From positions 1,116,001-1,180,000 of the forward strand of contig NZ_CP014475.1 of assembly GCF_001583415.1 (NCBI RefSeq): a stretch of DNA of 64,000 nucleotides, in the 5' to 3' direction. The notes below the pieces were generated by a model. It had not been told where the DNA came from. It was given only the letters and a program-made list of their open reading frames with translations, and did not search any database. Below are positions 25,352 through 34,315 of the stretch, piece by piece. How positions within the stretch are numbered: position 1 is the first letter of the stretch; every line of letters starts with the position of its first letter. The translations under genes and the position numbers were made by a program. The stretch is from Mycolicibacterium phlei. Lineage in GTDB: Bacteria > Actinomycetota > Actinomycetes > Mycobacteriales > Mycobacteriaceae.

Positions 25352-25897
25352 ATGGCACCCCGCCCCGACGTCGACGCCGGCATCGCCGACGCCACCCTTG
25401 CCCTCCTGCGCACCCGCGGTCCCAGGGCCGTGACCGTGGAGGCCGTCGCCGCGAACTCCGGCATCGCCAAGACCACGATCTACCGCCGCCACCGCGACCG
25501 TCGCGACATGCTCGCCGGCGCCCTCTCCCAGGTCGGCGCCCCGGAGCCCCTCGACTCCGGCGCCGACGCTCGCGACCGGCTGCGCTGGATCATCACCGAG
25601 TCGATCAAGATCATCGACCTCGGCATCGGCCCCGGCGGCTTCGCCGCTCTGCTCACCGACGAGGACCCCGACTTCAACGACCTGTTCCGCCGCATCCTCA
25701 CCGACCAGCGCGCCGAACTCGAGTCCGTCATCGCCGCCGCCCAGGCCGACGGCTCCTTCCGCGCCGACGTCGACGCCGCCAGCGTCATCGACGGCGTCGT
25801 CGGCGCCCATATCGCCGAACGCGCCCGCACCGGCGAGCTCACCCCCGGCTGGGAGACCCGCCTGTTCGACCTCTTCTGGCCCGTCGTGCGGCCCTAG
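25352..25897 (+). CDS. TetR-family regulator
   Basis: 181 residues with GGAGG upstream of the ATG. The N-terminal HTH is standard (DAGIADATLALLRTRGPRAVTVEAVAANSGIAKTTIYRRHRDR), followed by a TetR_C-type ligand domain with FAALLTDEDPDFNDLFRRIL. It sits divergent from a small membrane protein and next to a strong palindromic operator. The stop codon lies inside a 15-base tandem duplication (25885-25914), so the sequence just after the stop nearly repeats the last codons. Confidence 0.85.
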   Translation: MAPRPDVDAGIADATLALLRTRGPRAVTVEAVAANSGIAKTTIYRRHRDRRDMLAGALSQVGAPEPLDSGADARDRLRWIITESIKIIDLGIGPGGFAALLTDEDPDFNDLFRRILTDQRAELESVIAAAQADGSFRADVDAASVIDGVVGAHIAERARTGELTPGWETRLFDLFWPVVRP

Positions 25898-25914
25898 TTC
25901 GTGCGGCCCTAGTT
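25885..25914. repeat. 15-base tandem duplication at the TetR stop codon
   Basis: CGTGCGGCCCTAGTT occurs twice head to tail (25885-25899, 25900-25914) and a third partial copy CGTGCG follows. The unit contains the TAG stop of the TetR gene. This looks like a recent slippage duplication and has no evident function. Confidence 0.7.
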
Positions 25915-25946
25915 CGTGCGAAATCGCCTGCCGCACATGCCCGCGG

Positions 25947-27506
25947 CTACGTCTGGATGACCTCGTTGGTGCCCGGTAGATCGTCGTAGCACGACATGAT
26001 CGCGTCGATCCCGGCGACGATCTCCGGGCCCGGCACGCCCCACCCGTCGCGGTAGCCGTACACCTCGGCGAGCGGACGGTGGCCGCGGTCGCCGTCGACG
26101 ATCTCGACGTGCTGCGGGCCCAGCATCGCCGGATGCCGCACCCCGGCCGCCTCCGACACTTTCAGCAGGTCGCGGCGCAGCGTGCGCACGTAGTTGGCCA
26201 GCCGATGCGCCTTCTGGTACGGGTCCAGCCCGCGCGCCAGCCACGGGTTCTGTGTCGCGACACCGGTGGGGCAGCGGTCGGTGTGGCACTTCTGCGCCTG
26301 GATGCAGCCGATCGACAGCATCGCCTCGCGGGCGACGCTGATCAGGTCGACGCCCATCGCGAACGCCACGATCGCGTTGGCGGGCAGCCCCAGCTTGCCC
26401 GACCCGATCCAGGTGACCCGGTCGGACAGTCCGGCCTCGGCGAACAGCCCGTAGACGTTGGAGAACCCGATCCGGAACGGGAACGACACGTGGTCGGCGA
26501 ACACCAGCGGCGCCGCGCCGGTGCCGCCCTCACCGCCGTCGATGGTGATGAAGTCGACGCCGCGCTGCCCGTCGGCCATCCGCTCGGCCAACTCACGCCA
26601 GAAGTCCAGGTCGCCGACGGCGGACTTGATCCCGACCGGCAGGCCGGTGGTGTCGGCGATGAGCTCGACGATGTCGAGCATCTCGTCGACGTTGCGGAAC
26701 GCGGTGTGCCGCGACGGGCTCACGACGTCCTTGCCGGGTTCGACGCCGCGGATGCGGGCGATCTCGTCGTTGACCTTCGCGCCCGGAAGATGGCCGCCCA
26801 GACCGGGTTTGGCGCCCTGGCTGAGCTTGATCTCGATCGCCTTCACCGGCCCGGACTCGACGACCTCGATCAGCCGGTCCAGATCGAAGTTGCCGCGCTC
26901 ATCGCGGCAGCCGAAGTAGCCGGTGCCGACCTGGAAGACCAGGTCGCCGCCCTGGCGGTGGTGGTCGGACAGGCCGCCCTCACCGGTGTTGTGCCAGCAG
27001 TCGGCGAGCTTGGCGCCGAGGTTCAGCGCCCGAATCGCCTGCGGGCTCAGCGATCCGAACGACATCGCGGACACGTTGATCACCGAGGCGGGCCGGAACG
27101 CCTGCCGTCGTCCCCGCGGGCCGCCGAGGATCTTGGCACCCGGAAGCGGAAGATCCTGGGTGTGCATCGGGGAGGCAGCACAGACCTCGGAGAACGTCGC
27201 CTGCTTGATGATCGGGTAGCTGTCCTCCTCGACGTTGTTGTCGGTGCCGAACGCGAAGTAGTTGTTCTCCTTCTTCGCCGACGTGTACACCCACCGGCGC
27301 TGGTCGCGGCTGAACGGCCGTTCGGCGTCGTTGCTGGTGATGATGTACTGACGCAGCTCGGGCCCGATCTCCTCCAGCAGGTACCGGAACCGCGCGATCA
27401 CCGGGAAGTTGCGCCGCAGCGCATGCTCCTTCTGCAGCAGGTCCTGCACGGCGAGGCCGGCCACCGTCACCGCCGGGGCGAGCACCGCCCACGTCCGCTT
27501 CTTCAT
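25947..27506 (-). CDS. FMN-binding glutamate-synthase-family protein
   Basis: 519 residues. After a short N-terminal hydrophobic segment (WAVLAPAVTVAGLAVQDLL), the protein is the FMN/synthase domain of the glutamate synthase large subunit: VINVSAMSFGSLSP, NTGEGGLSDHH, EIKLSQGAKPGLGG, TIDGGEGGTGAAP and the Cys motif CIQAQKCHTDRCPTGVA. The glutaminase domain and the GXGXG domain of GltB are missing, as in the stand-alone archaeal-type family. Such proteins are found in many mycobacteria; the membrane-anchored N-terminus and lack of a partner mean that real glutamate synthesis is doubtful. It probably acts as a membrane-associated FMN oxidoreductase. Confidence 0.85.
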   Translation of the reverse strand: MKKRTWAVLAPAVTVAGLAVQDLLQKEHALRRNFPVIARFRYLLEEIGPELRQYIITSNDAERPFSRDQRRWVYTSAKKENNYFAFGTDNNVEEDSYPIIKQATFSEVCAASPMHTQDLPLPGAKILGGPRGRRQAFRPASVINVSAMSFGSLSPQAIRALNLGAKLADCWHNTGEGGLSDHHRQGGDLVFQVGTGYFGCRDERGNFDLDRLIEVVESGPVKAIEIKLSQGAKPGLGGHLPGAKVNDEIARIRGVEPGKDVVSPSRHTAFRNVDEMLDIVELIADTTGLPVGIKSAVGDLDFWRELAERMADGQRGVDFITIDGGEGGTGAAPLVFADHVSFPFRIGFSNVYGLFAEAGLSDRVTWIGSGKLGLPANAIVAFAMGVDLISVAREAMLSIGCIQAQKCHTDRCPTGVATQNPWLARGLDPYQKAHRLANYVRTLRRDLLKVSEAAGVRHPAMLGPQHVEIVDGDRGHRPLAEVYGYRDGWGVPGPEIVAGIDAIMSCYDDLPGTNEVIQT

Positions 27507-27577
27507 GCGGCTAAGCCTGCCAGAAGTGCGCCGCGTGTCATGATGACGCGCGGATACCTAGAGCAAAGGAGCTTGGG

Positions 27578-28720
27578 ATGGGGTTCGAGAGCATCGACGA
27601 CCTGCTGGCCGGGGTGGTCGCCGACGGCAAGCTGCACGGCGTTGCCGCCACCGTGGTGAGCCGCGACGGTGTCCTGTATCAGGGTGCTGCCGGAGAAGCC
27701 AAGCCCGACAGCATGTTTCGTAACGCGTCGATGACCAAGGCGGTGGCCACCACCGGAGCGCTGCAGCTCTTCGAGCAGGGCGAGCTGGACCTGGACGCGC
27801 CCGTCTCCTCGATCCTGCCGGAGTTCGGCGAGCTGCAGGTGATCGACGGCTTCGAGAACGGCCAGCCGGTGCTGCGCGCGCCGAAGTCGCAGGCCACCGT
27901 GCGCCAGCTGATGACCCATACCGCCGGGTGCGGTTACAACTTCCTCAACGAGAAGCTGTTCACGCTGTGCACCGAGCACGGGTTCCCCAGCCCGCTCGAC
28001 GGGGTCCGCAAGGGCATCGAGGCGCCGCTGGTCAACGACCCGGGCACGGTGTGGGAGTACGGCGTCAACACCGACTGGCTGGGACTGGTGGTCGAGGAGG
28101 TCAGCGGGCAGTCGCTGTCGGAGTACCTGGCCGACCACGTGTACGGGCCGCTGAAGATGACGGACTCGACCTTCGCGCTGTCCGACGAGCAGCGCGCGCG
28201 GCTGCTGCCCATCCGGTTCCGCGCCCCCGACGGCAGCCTGGTCGACACCGACCTCGACCTGCCCGCCAACCCGGAGTGGGACGCCGCCGGGCACGGGTCG
28301 TACGGGACGATCGCCGACTACGGGCGGTTCGTGCGGGCCTGGCTGCGCGGCGGGGAGCTCGACGGGGCGCGAATCCTCAAGGAGTCGACGGTCGCGTTCG
28401 CGCTGCAGGACCACCTCGACGGGGCGCCGCTGCCGAAGTCGATGCAGCCGACGATGCCCGAGCTGGCCCGACCGGTGCAGCTACTCGACGTGCCGCAGGG
28501 CTGGGGGCTGGGCTTCCACCTGTACCACGTCGATCTGCCCGGGATGCGCCACGCCGGCTCGGCCGACTGGTCGGGGCTGTTCAACACGTTCTTCTGGATC
28601 GACCGCAAGGCGGGCATCGGCGCGATCATCGGGACCCAGCTGCTGCCGTTCTTCGACGACAAGGTGGTCGAGACGATCCTGACGTTCGAGGCGGCGGTCT
28701 ACGCGGCGCTTTCTGCCTGA
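27578..28720 (+). CDS. Serine hydrolase of the beta-lactamase (class C/EstB) family
   Basis: 380 residues from the ATG at 27578, with AAAGGAG before it. The SxxK nucleophile motif is SMTK (about residues 51-54, in FRNASMTKA), and the second motif is in EYGVNTDWLG. The C-terminal part carries the usual HAGSADWSG where class C enzymes have KTG/HxG. These features fit the esterase/beta-lactamase family (EstB, LipE-type) of mycobacteria. No signal peptide is present, so it is probably a cytoplasmic esterase or peptidase rather than a resistance enzyme. Confidence 0.85.
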   Translation: MGFESIDDLLAGVVADGKLHGVAATVVSRDGVLYQGAAGEAKPDSMFRNASMTKAVATTGALQLFEQGELDLDAPVSSILPEFGELQVIDGFENGQPVLRAPKSQATVRQLMTHTAGCGYNFLNEKLFTLCTEHGFPSPLDGVRKGIEAPLVNDPGTVWEYGVNTDWLGLVVEEVSGQSLSEYLADHVYGPLKMTDSTFALSDEQRARLLPIRFRAPDGSLVDTDLDLPANPEWDAAGHGSYGTIADYGRFVRAWLRGGELDGARILKESTVAFALQDHLDGAPLPKSMQPTMPELARPVQLLDVPQGWGLGFHLYHVDLPGMRHAGSADWSGLFNTFFWIDRKAGIGAIIGTQLLPFFDDKVVETILTFEAAVYAALSA

Positions 28721-28740
28721 GTCTTGTGCTTGTGTGCGCC

Positions 28741-28795
28741 GAGTTCCACGCCAGGGCAGTGAGTCTCGAGAAATCGCGACCCTGGTGTAGAACTC
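28741..28795. repeat. 55-base inverted-repeat element, copy A
   Basis: The left arm GAGTTCCACGCCAGGG (28741-28756) pairs with the right arm CCCTGGTGTAGAACTC (28780-28795) with 14 of 16 matches. The element lies between two convergent genes, a normal site for a bidirectional terminator. An element of identical length and nearly the same arms occurs at 52751-52805, so this is a dispersed intergenic repeat, not just a local hairpin. Confidence 0.75.
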
Positions 28796-28811
28796 GCGGC
28801 CGGTCGAGAAC

Positions 28812-30419
28812 CTACGCCGCGACCAGCGAGCGCAGCTTGATGTGCGGGTTGTCCTGCTGGAAACCCTCCAGCCGCCACGGGGTGGAGAACAACACCAGCA
28901 TGATGCCGTCGCTGCGGGTCATCACCTCGGCGGAGACCTGCTTGTTCATGAACTCGGCGTCGGCGGGGTCGACGATGCGCGCGACCTGATACGGCAACGG
29001 CTCCAACGCGATCGGCGTGTTGAACTCGGTGGCCATCCGGTGCACCGCGACCTCGAACTGCATGGGGCCGACGGCCGCCAGCACCGGCGCCTGCTCGCCG
29101 CGCTTGTCCGAGCGCAGCACCTGCACCACGCCCTCCTGGTCGAGCTGCTCGATGCCCTTGCGGAACTGCTTGTGCTTGCTCGGGTCGGTGCCGCGGGCGA
29201 CGGCGAAGTGCTCGGGGGAGAAGCTCGGGATCGGCGGAAACTCAACGGGCACATCGCGATACAGCGTGTCGCCGGGGCGAAGCGCGGCGGCGTTGGCCAG
29301 GCCGATGACGTCACCGGGCCAGGCGTCGTCGAGTGTGGAGCGCTGTTGGCCGAACACCGACTGCGCGTACTTGGTGACGAACGGCTTGCCGGTGGCGGCG
29401 TGGGTGAGCACGTCGCCGCGCTCGAAGGTGCCGGAGACGACGCGCGCGTAGGCGATGCGGTCGCGGTGCGCGGTGTCCATGCCGGCCTGCACCTTGAAGA
29501 CGAACGCGCTGAACGGGGCGTCGGGCGCGCGGCGCTCTCCGTTGACGTCGACGGCGCCGCTGGGGGAGGGCGCCAGTTCGACGAGCACGTCGAGCAGCTG
29601 GTTGACGCCGAAGTTCAGCGCCGCCGACGTGAACAGCGTCGGTGAGGCCTCGCCGGCCAGGAACGCGTCGCGGTCGTAGTCGCCGCCGTCGGCGCTGAGC
29701 AGCTCGGACTCCTCGACGGCGGTGTCCCAGTCGTCGCCGGCGGCGTCGTGGGCGCGGTCGGCGGGGATGTGCTCCTCGGGGGCCGCGGTGGCGCCGCCCG
29801 CGGTGCGGGTGAAGCGGATGTAGTTGCCGGTGCGACGGTCCAGCACACCCTTGAAGTCGCCGGCGATGCCGACGGGCCAGGTCAGCGGGGTGGGTCGCAG
29901 GCCGATGCGGGTCTGGATCTCGTCGACGAGCTCGAGGGCGTGCCGGCCGGGGCGGTCCCACTTGTTGATGACGGTGATGATCGGGATGCCGCGGTGCTTA
30001 CACACCTGGAACAGCTTCAGTGTCTGCGGCTCAAGGCCTTTGGCGGCGTCGATGAGCATCACCGCGCAGTCCACGGCGGTCAGCACGCGGTAGGTGTCCT
30101 CGGAGAAGTCGGCGTGGCCGGGGGTGTCCAGCAGGTTGATGACGCAGTCGCGGTACGGGAACTGCAGCACCGTCGACGTGATCGAGATGCCGCGGGCCTT
30201 CTCCATCTCCATCCAGTCCGACACCGTCGAGCGGCGGCCGGCCTTGCCGTGCACGGCGCCGGCCTCGGTGATGACGCGGGCGTGCAGCGCCAGCGCCTCG
30301 GTCAGCGTGGACTTACCGGCGTCGGGGTGGGAGATGACGGCGAAGGTGCGGCGGCGGGCCGCCTCGGCGGCGATACGGCGCGTGAGGTCGGGGCTTGCCG
30401 AGGGGGCGGTGTCGGTCAT
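28812..30419 (-). CDS. prfC: Peptide chain release factor 3
   Basis: 535 residues, the normal RF3 length. It is a translational GTPase with G1 SHPDAGKST, G2/G3 region ARGISITST and LLDTPGHADF, G4 INKWDR, then the RF3-specific domains with SVFGQQRSTLDDAWPGDVIGL and, near the end, GPMQFEVAVHRM. The protein recycles RF1/RF2 from the ribosome after termination. It is transcribed leftward as a single gene, with its terminator-like repeat at 28741-28795. I am confident of this assignment. Confidence 0.95.
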   Translation of the reverse strand: MTDTAPSASPDLTRRIAAEAARRRTFAVISHPDAGKSTLTEALALHARVITEAGAVHGKAGRRSTVSDWMEMEKARGISITSTVLQFPYRDCVINLLDTPGHADFSEDTYRVLTAVDCAVMLIDAAKGLEPQTLKLFQVCKHRGIPIITVINKWDRPGRHALELVDEIQTRIGLRPTPLTWPVGIAGDFKGVLDRRTGNYIRFTRTAGGATAAPEEHIPADRAHDAAGDDWDTAVEESELLSADGGDYDRDAFLAGEASPTLFTSAALNFGVNQLLDVLVELAPSPSGAVDVNGERRAPDAPFSAFVFKVQAGMDTAHRDRIAYARVVSGTFERGDVLTHAATGKPFVTKYAQSVFGQQRSTLDDAWPGDVIGLANAAALRPGDTLYRDVPVEFPPIPSFSPEHFAVARGTDPSKHKQFRKGIEQLDQEGVVQVLRSDKRGEQAPVLAAVGPMQFEVAVHRMATEFNTPIALEPLPYQVARIVDPADAEFMNKQVSAEVMTRSDGIMLVLFSTPWRLEGFQQDNPHIKLRSLVAA

Positions 30420-30545
30420 GGCTCCAGCGATGGTATCGCTACCTGGGCAAACGGCCCTAATCGCGAGCGAACCCGGGCCTCGACGCTGTGAGCGCCGTCA
30501 CACCCTGTGCGTAGCGTTCGCGGCACGACCGACAAACGACGCGGT

Positions 30546-30923
30546 CTAACGCTCCGGCGGCGGAGCCCACCGCGACAGGCCGCCGCCGGGGCGGCACACG
30601 ATCAGCGATCCGTCCGGCCGCGAGACATTCCACGCCTCGTAATGCGGATCCGGTTCGACGACCAGGCGGGTGCCGTCCCTGAAATGCACCTGCAGCGTGC
30701 CGATCTTGTCGACCGTCGCCTTCTCGATCGTCAGCCCGGCCAGCCGGCGCACCGGTCCGAACTCCCCGACGGGATCGTCCTGCGGCGACAGCACCACGTC
30801 GTCGATCGTCAGCGGGGACTCGATGGTGATCCCGTAGCCACCCATCAGCTTGAGCCACAGTGTGTAGTCGTACTTCGCGACCGACACCACCGCGCGCCCG
30901 CGCAGGTCGAGGTCCGTCGCCAT
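30546..30923 (-). CDS. DUF6188-like hypothetical protein
   Basis: 125 residues from the ATG at 30923 (GTGGGG upstream; a TTG further up is less likely). The protein is beta-rich and ends with the pattern HYEAWNV...GSLIVCRPGGGLSRW, which I associate with the DUF6188 family of actinobacterial proteins of unknown function. No catalytic residues are evident. It is monocistronic between prfC and an esterase gene on the same strand. Confidence 0.65.
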   Translation of the reverse strand: MATDLDLRGRAVVSVAKYDYTLWLKLMGGYGITIESPLTIDDVVLSPQDDPVGEFGPVRRLAGLTIEKATVDKIGTLQVHFRDGTRLVVEPDPHYEAWNVSRPDGSLIVCRPGGGLSRWAPPPER

Positions 30924-30968
30924 AACCCCACTCAACCCCGCGAGGCACGTCCGTGCACGGTTTTGCGC

Positions 30969-32225
30969 TCAGCGGTTGGCGTAGACCTCGGCGAGGAACT
31001 GCTCGACAGCCACCGCGGTGTGGGCGGCGCGCGGCGACCCGAACGTGTCGAACGAGTGCTGCGCGAACGGCAGCTCGGCGTACACCACGGGCTGGGTGCT
31101 GACCTTGAGCAGTTTGGCGACGAACGCCCGCGCCTGCTCGACGGGTACCAGCGAGTCGTTGGTGCCGTGCAGCACGAACATCGGCGGAGCGTCGGCGGTC
31201 ACGTAGTTCACCGGCGAGGCGTCGGCGTAGGTCTGCATGGCCGTCTTGTGCGGCTGCTTGATGACCATCTGCTCCAGCAGTTCCGGCATCGACGGGTGCA
31301 TCGCATCGTCGAACCGGGTGAAGTCGTACACCCCGTAGAACGGCACCGCCGCACGCACACTCGTGTCGGCGTCCTCGAAACCCGGTTGGAAGCGCGCGAT
31401 GTTCGGCGTCAGCGCCGCCAGCGACGACAGGTGCCCGCCCGCCGAGCCGCCGGTGATCACGACGAAGTCCGGGTCGCCGCCGTACTCGGCGATGTGCTCC
31501 TTCACCCACGCCAGCGCCCGCTTGACGTCGACGATGTGGTCGGGCCACGTGTTGCGCGGGCTGTGCCGGTAGTTGATCGCTACGCAGATCCAGCCCAGTT
31601 CCGCAAGGTGGCTCATCAGCGGATGTGCTTGTCCGCGTTTGTTTCCGGTGACCCAGCCGCCGCCGGGCACCTGCACCAGCACGGGCGCCTTACCCGTCGG
31701 GTCGAGGTCGGGGCGGCGCCAGATGTCGAGGTGGTTGGCGCTGCCGTACGGGCCGTAGGGGATGTCGGCGTCGTGGGCGTAGTCGCGGTAGATGCGCAGC
31801 ATCCGCAGCGCGCCAGGGTTTTTCGCGGTACCCGCACCGGCGGGTCGCAGCCACAGACCGTCGGAGTTGCGGCGGCGGTCGGGCCCGAGACCGCTGTCCA
31901 GCGCGTCGCTCAGCACGACGTCGGCGCGGCGGCCCGCGCGGTAGAAGTTCAGCAGCCCGACCGCCGACAGCGCGGCCACCACCCAGGAGATGATCCGCAC
32001 CGGACGGTTCAGGCGGCGCGTGGTCACCGCCAGCGTGCCGATCTGGCTGGCGAGCGTCTGCAGCGGGAACTCGCTGACCACCAGCCCGTAGGCGAACGAG
32101 AAGATCGACGGATAGCCCTTGCGCGCCAGCGGCCAGTAGCCGTTGAGCGTGGAGGCGCCGGTCACCGCCGCCACGGCCAGGGCGCCCGCCTGCCGGGCGA
32201 CGTGCTTGATTCTCGCCTTCTGCAT
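30969..32225 (-). CDS. Membrane-anchored HSL-family carboxylesterase
   Basis: 418 residues from the ATG at 32225. The N-terminal ~100 residues hold two or three hydrophobic segments (including IISWVVAALSAVGLL). The C-terminal ~300 residues are an alpha/beta hydrolase of the hormone-sensitive-lipase type with nucleophile GGSAGGH, Asp in GTNDSLVP and His in AQHSFD. The oxyanion motif is VPGGGW, with Pro where HSL esterases usually have His. Mycobacteria carry several such Lip esterases (LipC/LipM-like). A membrane-associated esterase on short-chain lipids is the likely role. Confidence 0.85.
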   Translation of the reverse strand: MQKARIKHVARQAGALAVAAVTGASTLNGYWPLARKGYPSIFSFAYGLVVSEFPLQTLASQIGTLAVTTRRLNRPVRIISWVVAALSAVGLLNFYRAGRRADVVLSDALDSGLGPDRRRNSDGLWLRPAGAGTAKNPGALRMLRIYRDYAHDADIPYGPYGSANHLDIWRRPDLDPTGKAPVLVQVPGGGWVTGNKRGQAHPLMSHLAELGWICVAINYRHSPRNTWPDHIVDVKRALAWVKEHIAEYGGDPDFVVITGGSAGGHLSSLAALTPNIARFQPGFEDADTSVRAAVPFYGVYDFTRFDDAMHPSMPELLEQMVIKQPHKTAMQTYADASPVNYVTADAPPMFVLHGTNDSLVPVEQARAFVAKLLKVSTQPVVYAELPFAQHSFDTFGSPRAAHTAVAVEQFLAEVYANR

Positions 32226-32268
32226 GGCAGCCACCTTATGAGTTGACGACCACGCCTCATCGCGAGGA

Positions 32269-32526
32269 TCAGTAGTGGTATCGAGCCTGCAGGATCTTGA
32301 CCTCGTTGTCGTCGGCTCGATAGACGAGGCGGTGTTCGTCGTCGATGCGACGGGACCAGTACCCGGAGAGTTCACCTTTGAGCGGTTCCGGCTTGCCGAT
32401 TCCGTCGAACGGATCTCGTTGAATCTCGGAGATGAGCCTGACGATCCGTCGAGCCATCTTGCGGTCGGAGGCCAACCAGAACTGGAAGTCCTCCCAGGCC
32501 CGGGGATCGAACCTGATATCCCTCAC
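32269..32526 (-). CDS. yoeB: Txe/YoeB-family toxin
   Basis: 85 residues, the usual YoeB length. The expected active-site residues are seen: Glu in [13 protein letters not shown], Arg in DEHRLVYR and the C-terminal His-Tyr of ARYHY. YoeB is a ribosome-dependent mRNA interferase. Its ATG overlaps the end of the antitoxin gene by four bases, the classic toxin-antitoxin arrangement with the antitoxin first. Confidence 0.92.
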   Translation of the reverse strand: MRDIRFDPRAWEDFQFWLASDRKMARRIVRLISEIQRDPFDGIGKPEPLKGELSGYWSRRIDDEHRLVYRADDNEVKILQARYHY

Positions 32527-32807
32527 TCCTCGCCGCCGGCCATCTCCCGAAGCTCGTCGATCGACCTGGTCGGTTCCGGGGAGGCGCCGTGTGCGGCTTT
32601 GTCACGCGCGACAGCCTCCATGAGTCGGCGGGCGTTCTCGGGAGAACGCAGCAGGTAGACCGTTTCCTGCCACGAGTCGAAGTCGTCCGCGGACATGAGC
32701 ACCGCGTCGCCCGTCCTGGAGGTGATGCGAACGGGCTCGTGGTCCGTGTTCACCTGTTCCAGCAGCGGAAAGAGACGCCGTCGTGCCTCGCTGGCGCTGA
32801 TGCTCAC
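32523..32807 (-). CDS. yefM: YefM/Phd-family antitoxin
   Basis: 94 residues from the GTG at 32807; GGGAGG seven bases before selects this start over the longer open frame. The N-terminus [18 protein letters not shown] and then [26 protein letters not shown] are the Phd/YefM DNA-binding fold. The C-terminal ~35 residues would wrap the YoeB toxin. It should repress its own operon with YoeB as co-repressor; four TGTAC boxes lie just upstream. Confidence 0.92.
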   Translation of the reverse strand: MSISASEARRRLFPLLEQVNTDHEPVRITSRTGDAVLMSADDFDSWQETVYLLRSPENARRLMEAVARDKAAHGASPEPTRSIDELREMAGGEE

Positions 32808-32821
32808 GAGTGGGCCTCCCC

Positions 32822-32863
32822 TGTACGAGATTGTTGTACAGCAATTGTACGGAAAACCTGTAC
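32822..32863. promoter_or_regulatory. Array of four TGTAC boxes, putative YefM-YoeB operator
   Basis: TGTAC occurs at 32822, 32835, 32846 and 32859, spaced 13, 11 and 13 bases apart, directly upstream of yefM. YefM of Escherichia coli recognises repeats with a TGTACA core, so these are the expected autoregulatory sites, roughly one helical turn apart. Confidence 0.75.
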
Positions 32864-32885
32864 GTTCCATTTCCGCCTATTTCCG

Positions 32886-33443
32886 CTATTTCCGAGCACT
32901 CGGCGGCCAGCCCGCCAGCGCCATCTCCGCGACCGCGTGCAGGTCCTCCCGGCTGGCCCCGCTGCGCGCCTGGATCGCCAGGCCTTGGCACACCGCGGCG
33001 ATCCACCGCGCCAGCACCAGCGTGTCCACCGCCGGCAGCTCCCCGTCGGCCACCGCCCGGTCGAACCGTGCCGCCAGCTGGTGCACCGTTTCGACCCGCC
33101 ACTGCGCCAGCCCCGGCGCGTCGAACACCGTCAGACAGCCCCGCACCTCACCGCTGACCGTGTCGGCCGCGCCGTGCACCATCGCCTCGGCGACCTCCCG
33201 GGCCGTCGGCCGGCGCAGCGCCTCGGCGGTGTAGCTGCTCGGGCCCTCCAGGTAGCGCCGCCAGGCCCGCTCGAAAAGTCCTTCCTTGGAGCCGAATTCG
33301 GCGTAGATGCCGCGCCGGTTCACCCCGGTGGCGGCGGACACGTCGGAGATCGAAACCCCGTCGTAGCCGCGCTCCCAGAACAACCGCATCGCGGTCTGCT
33401 CGACTTGCGTGGGGTCGAACTCCCGCGGCCGTCCCACCGGCAT
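32886..33443 (-). CDS. TetR-family regulator
   Basis: 185 residues from the ATG at 33443, selected by a strong AGGAGG seven bases before it. The HTH is typical (PREFDPTQVEQTAMRLFWERGYDGVSI, then RRGIYAEFGSKEGLF). The C-terminal domain resembles the TetR_C group found beside short-chain dehydrogenases. It is divergent from the SDR gene at 33554 and probably represses it. Confidence 0.88.
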   Translation of the reverse strand: MPVGRPREFDPTQVEQTAMRLFWERGYDGVSISDVSAATGVNRRGIYAEFGSKEGLFERAWRRYLEGPSSYTAEALRRPTAREVAEAMVHGAADTVSGEVRGCLTVFDAPGLAQWRVETVHQLAARFDRAVADGELPAVDTLVLARWIAAVCQGLAIQARSGASREDLHAVAEMALAGWPPSARK

Positions 33444-33553
33444 CGGCGCACCTCCTGTGAGCTGTGTCACACCCGGGAATGGGGGGCCGGCCAATGTGGC
33501 TTGACCTGAGCGTAATTAGTAACACATCGGTTCGAAATTAGGGAGGCGTCGAC

Positions 33554-34300
33554 ATGAGCACTGCACACCTGGCCGGCCGTCGGGCACTGGTCACCGGAGG
33601 ATCGCGCGGCATCGGTGCCGAGATCGTGCGACGGCTCGCCTCCGACGGTGCCGCCGTCGCGTTCACGTACTCCGCCTCGGCCGCCCACGCCGACAAGCTC
33701 GTCGCGGAGCTCACCGCCGCCGGCGCCACCGTGCGGGCGATCCAGGCCGACGCCGCCGACCCGGCCCAGAGTTCGGCTGCCGTCGACCGCGCCGCCACCG
33801 ACCTCGGCGGGCTCGACATCGTCGTCAACAACGCAGGCGTCGCGCACTTCTCGCTCATCGACGACTTCCCGCCCGAGGAGTTCGAGCGCGTCGTCGCCAT
33901 CAACATCGGCAGCACCTACTGGACGACGCGCACCGCCATCAAGCATCTCGGCGACGGCGGCCGCATCATCAACATCGGCAGCATCAACGCCGAGCGCATC
34001 CCGGGCGCGGGGCTGTCGGTCTACGGCCTGACCAAGGGCGCCATCGCGTCGTTCACCAAGGGCCTGGCCCGCGACCTCGGCGACCGCGGCATCACGGTCA
34101 ACAACGTGCAGCCCGGCCCGATCGACACCGACGCCAATCCGGCCGTGGGGGAGTTCGCCGAGATCCTGAAACCCGTTATCGCGCAGGGCCGTTACGGCCA
34201 CGTCTCCGACGTCGCGGCGTTCGTGAGCTTTCTCGCGGGCCCGGAGTCGGGCTTCATCACCGGTGCGAACCTCAACGTCGACGGCGGCTTCACCGCCTGA
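33554..34300 (+). CDS. Short-chain dehydrogenase/reductase
   Basis: 248 residues with the classical SDR features: cofactor motif TGGSRGIG (about residues 14-21), NNAG, catalytic Ser in NIGSIN and YGLTKGA (YxxxK), then PGPIDTD. The start has GGGAGG upstream. The TetR on the other side and a locally AT-rich spacer (33505-33540) suggest a TetR-controlled, NAD(P)-dependent oxidoreductase, a common regulator/SDR pair of soil bacteria. Substrate not predictable. Confidence 0.9.
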   Translation: MSTAHLAGRRALVTGGSRGIGAEIVRRLASDGAAVAFTYSASAAHADKLVAELTAAGATVRAIQADAADPAQSSAAVDRAATDLGGLDIVVNNAGVAHFSLIDDFPPEEFERVVAINIGSTYWTTRTAIKHLGDGGRIINIGSINAERIPGAGLSVYGLTKGAIASFTKGLARDLGDRGITVNNVQPGPIDTDANPAVGEFAEILKPVIAQGRYGHVSDVAAFVSFLAGPESGFITGANLNVDGGFTA

Positions 34301-34315
34301 GCGAGGCGCTGGTTG

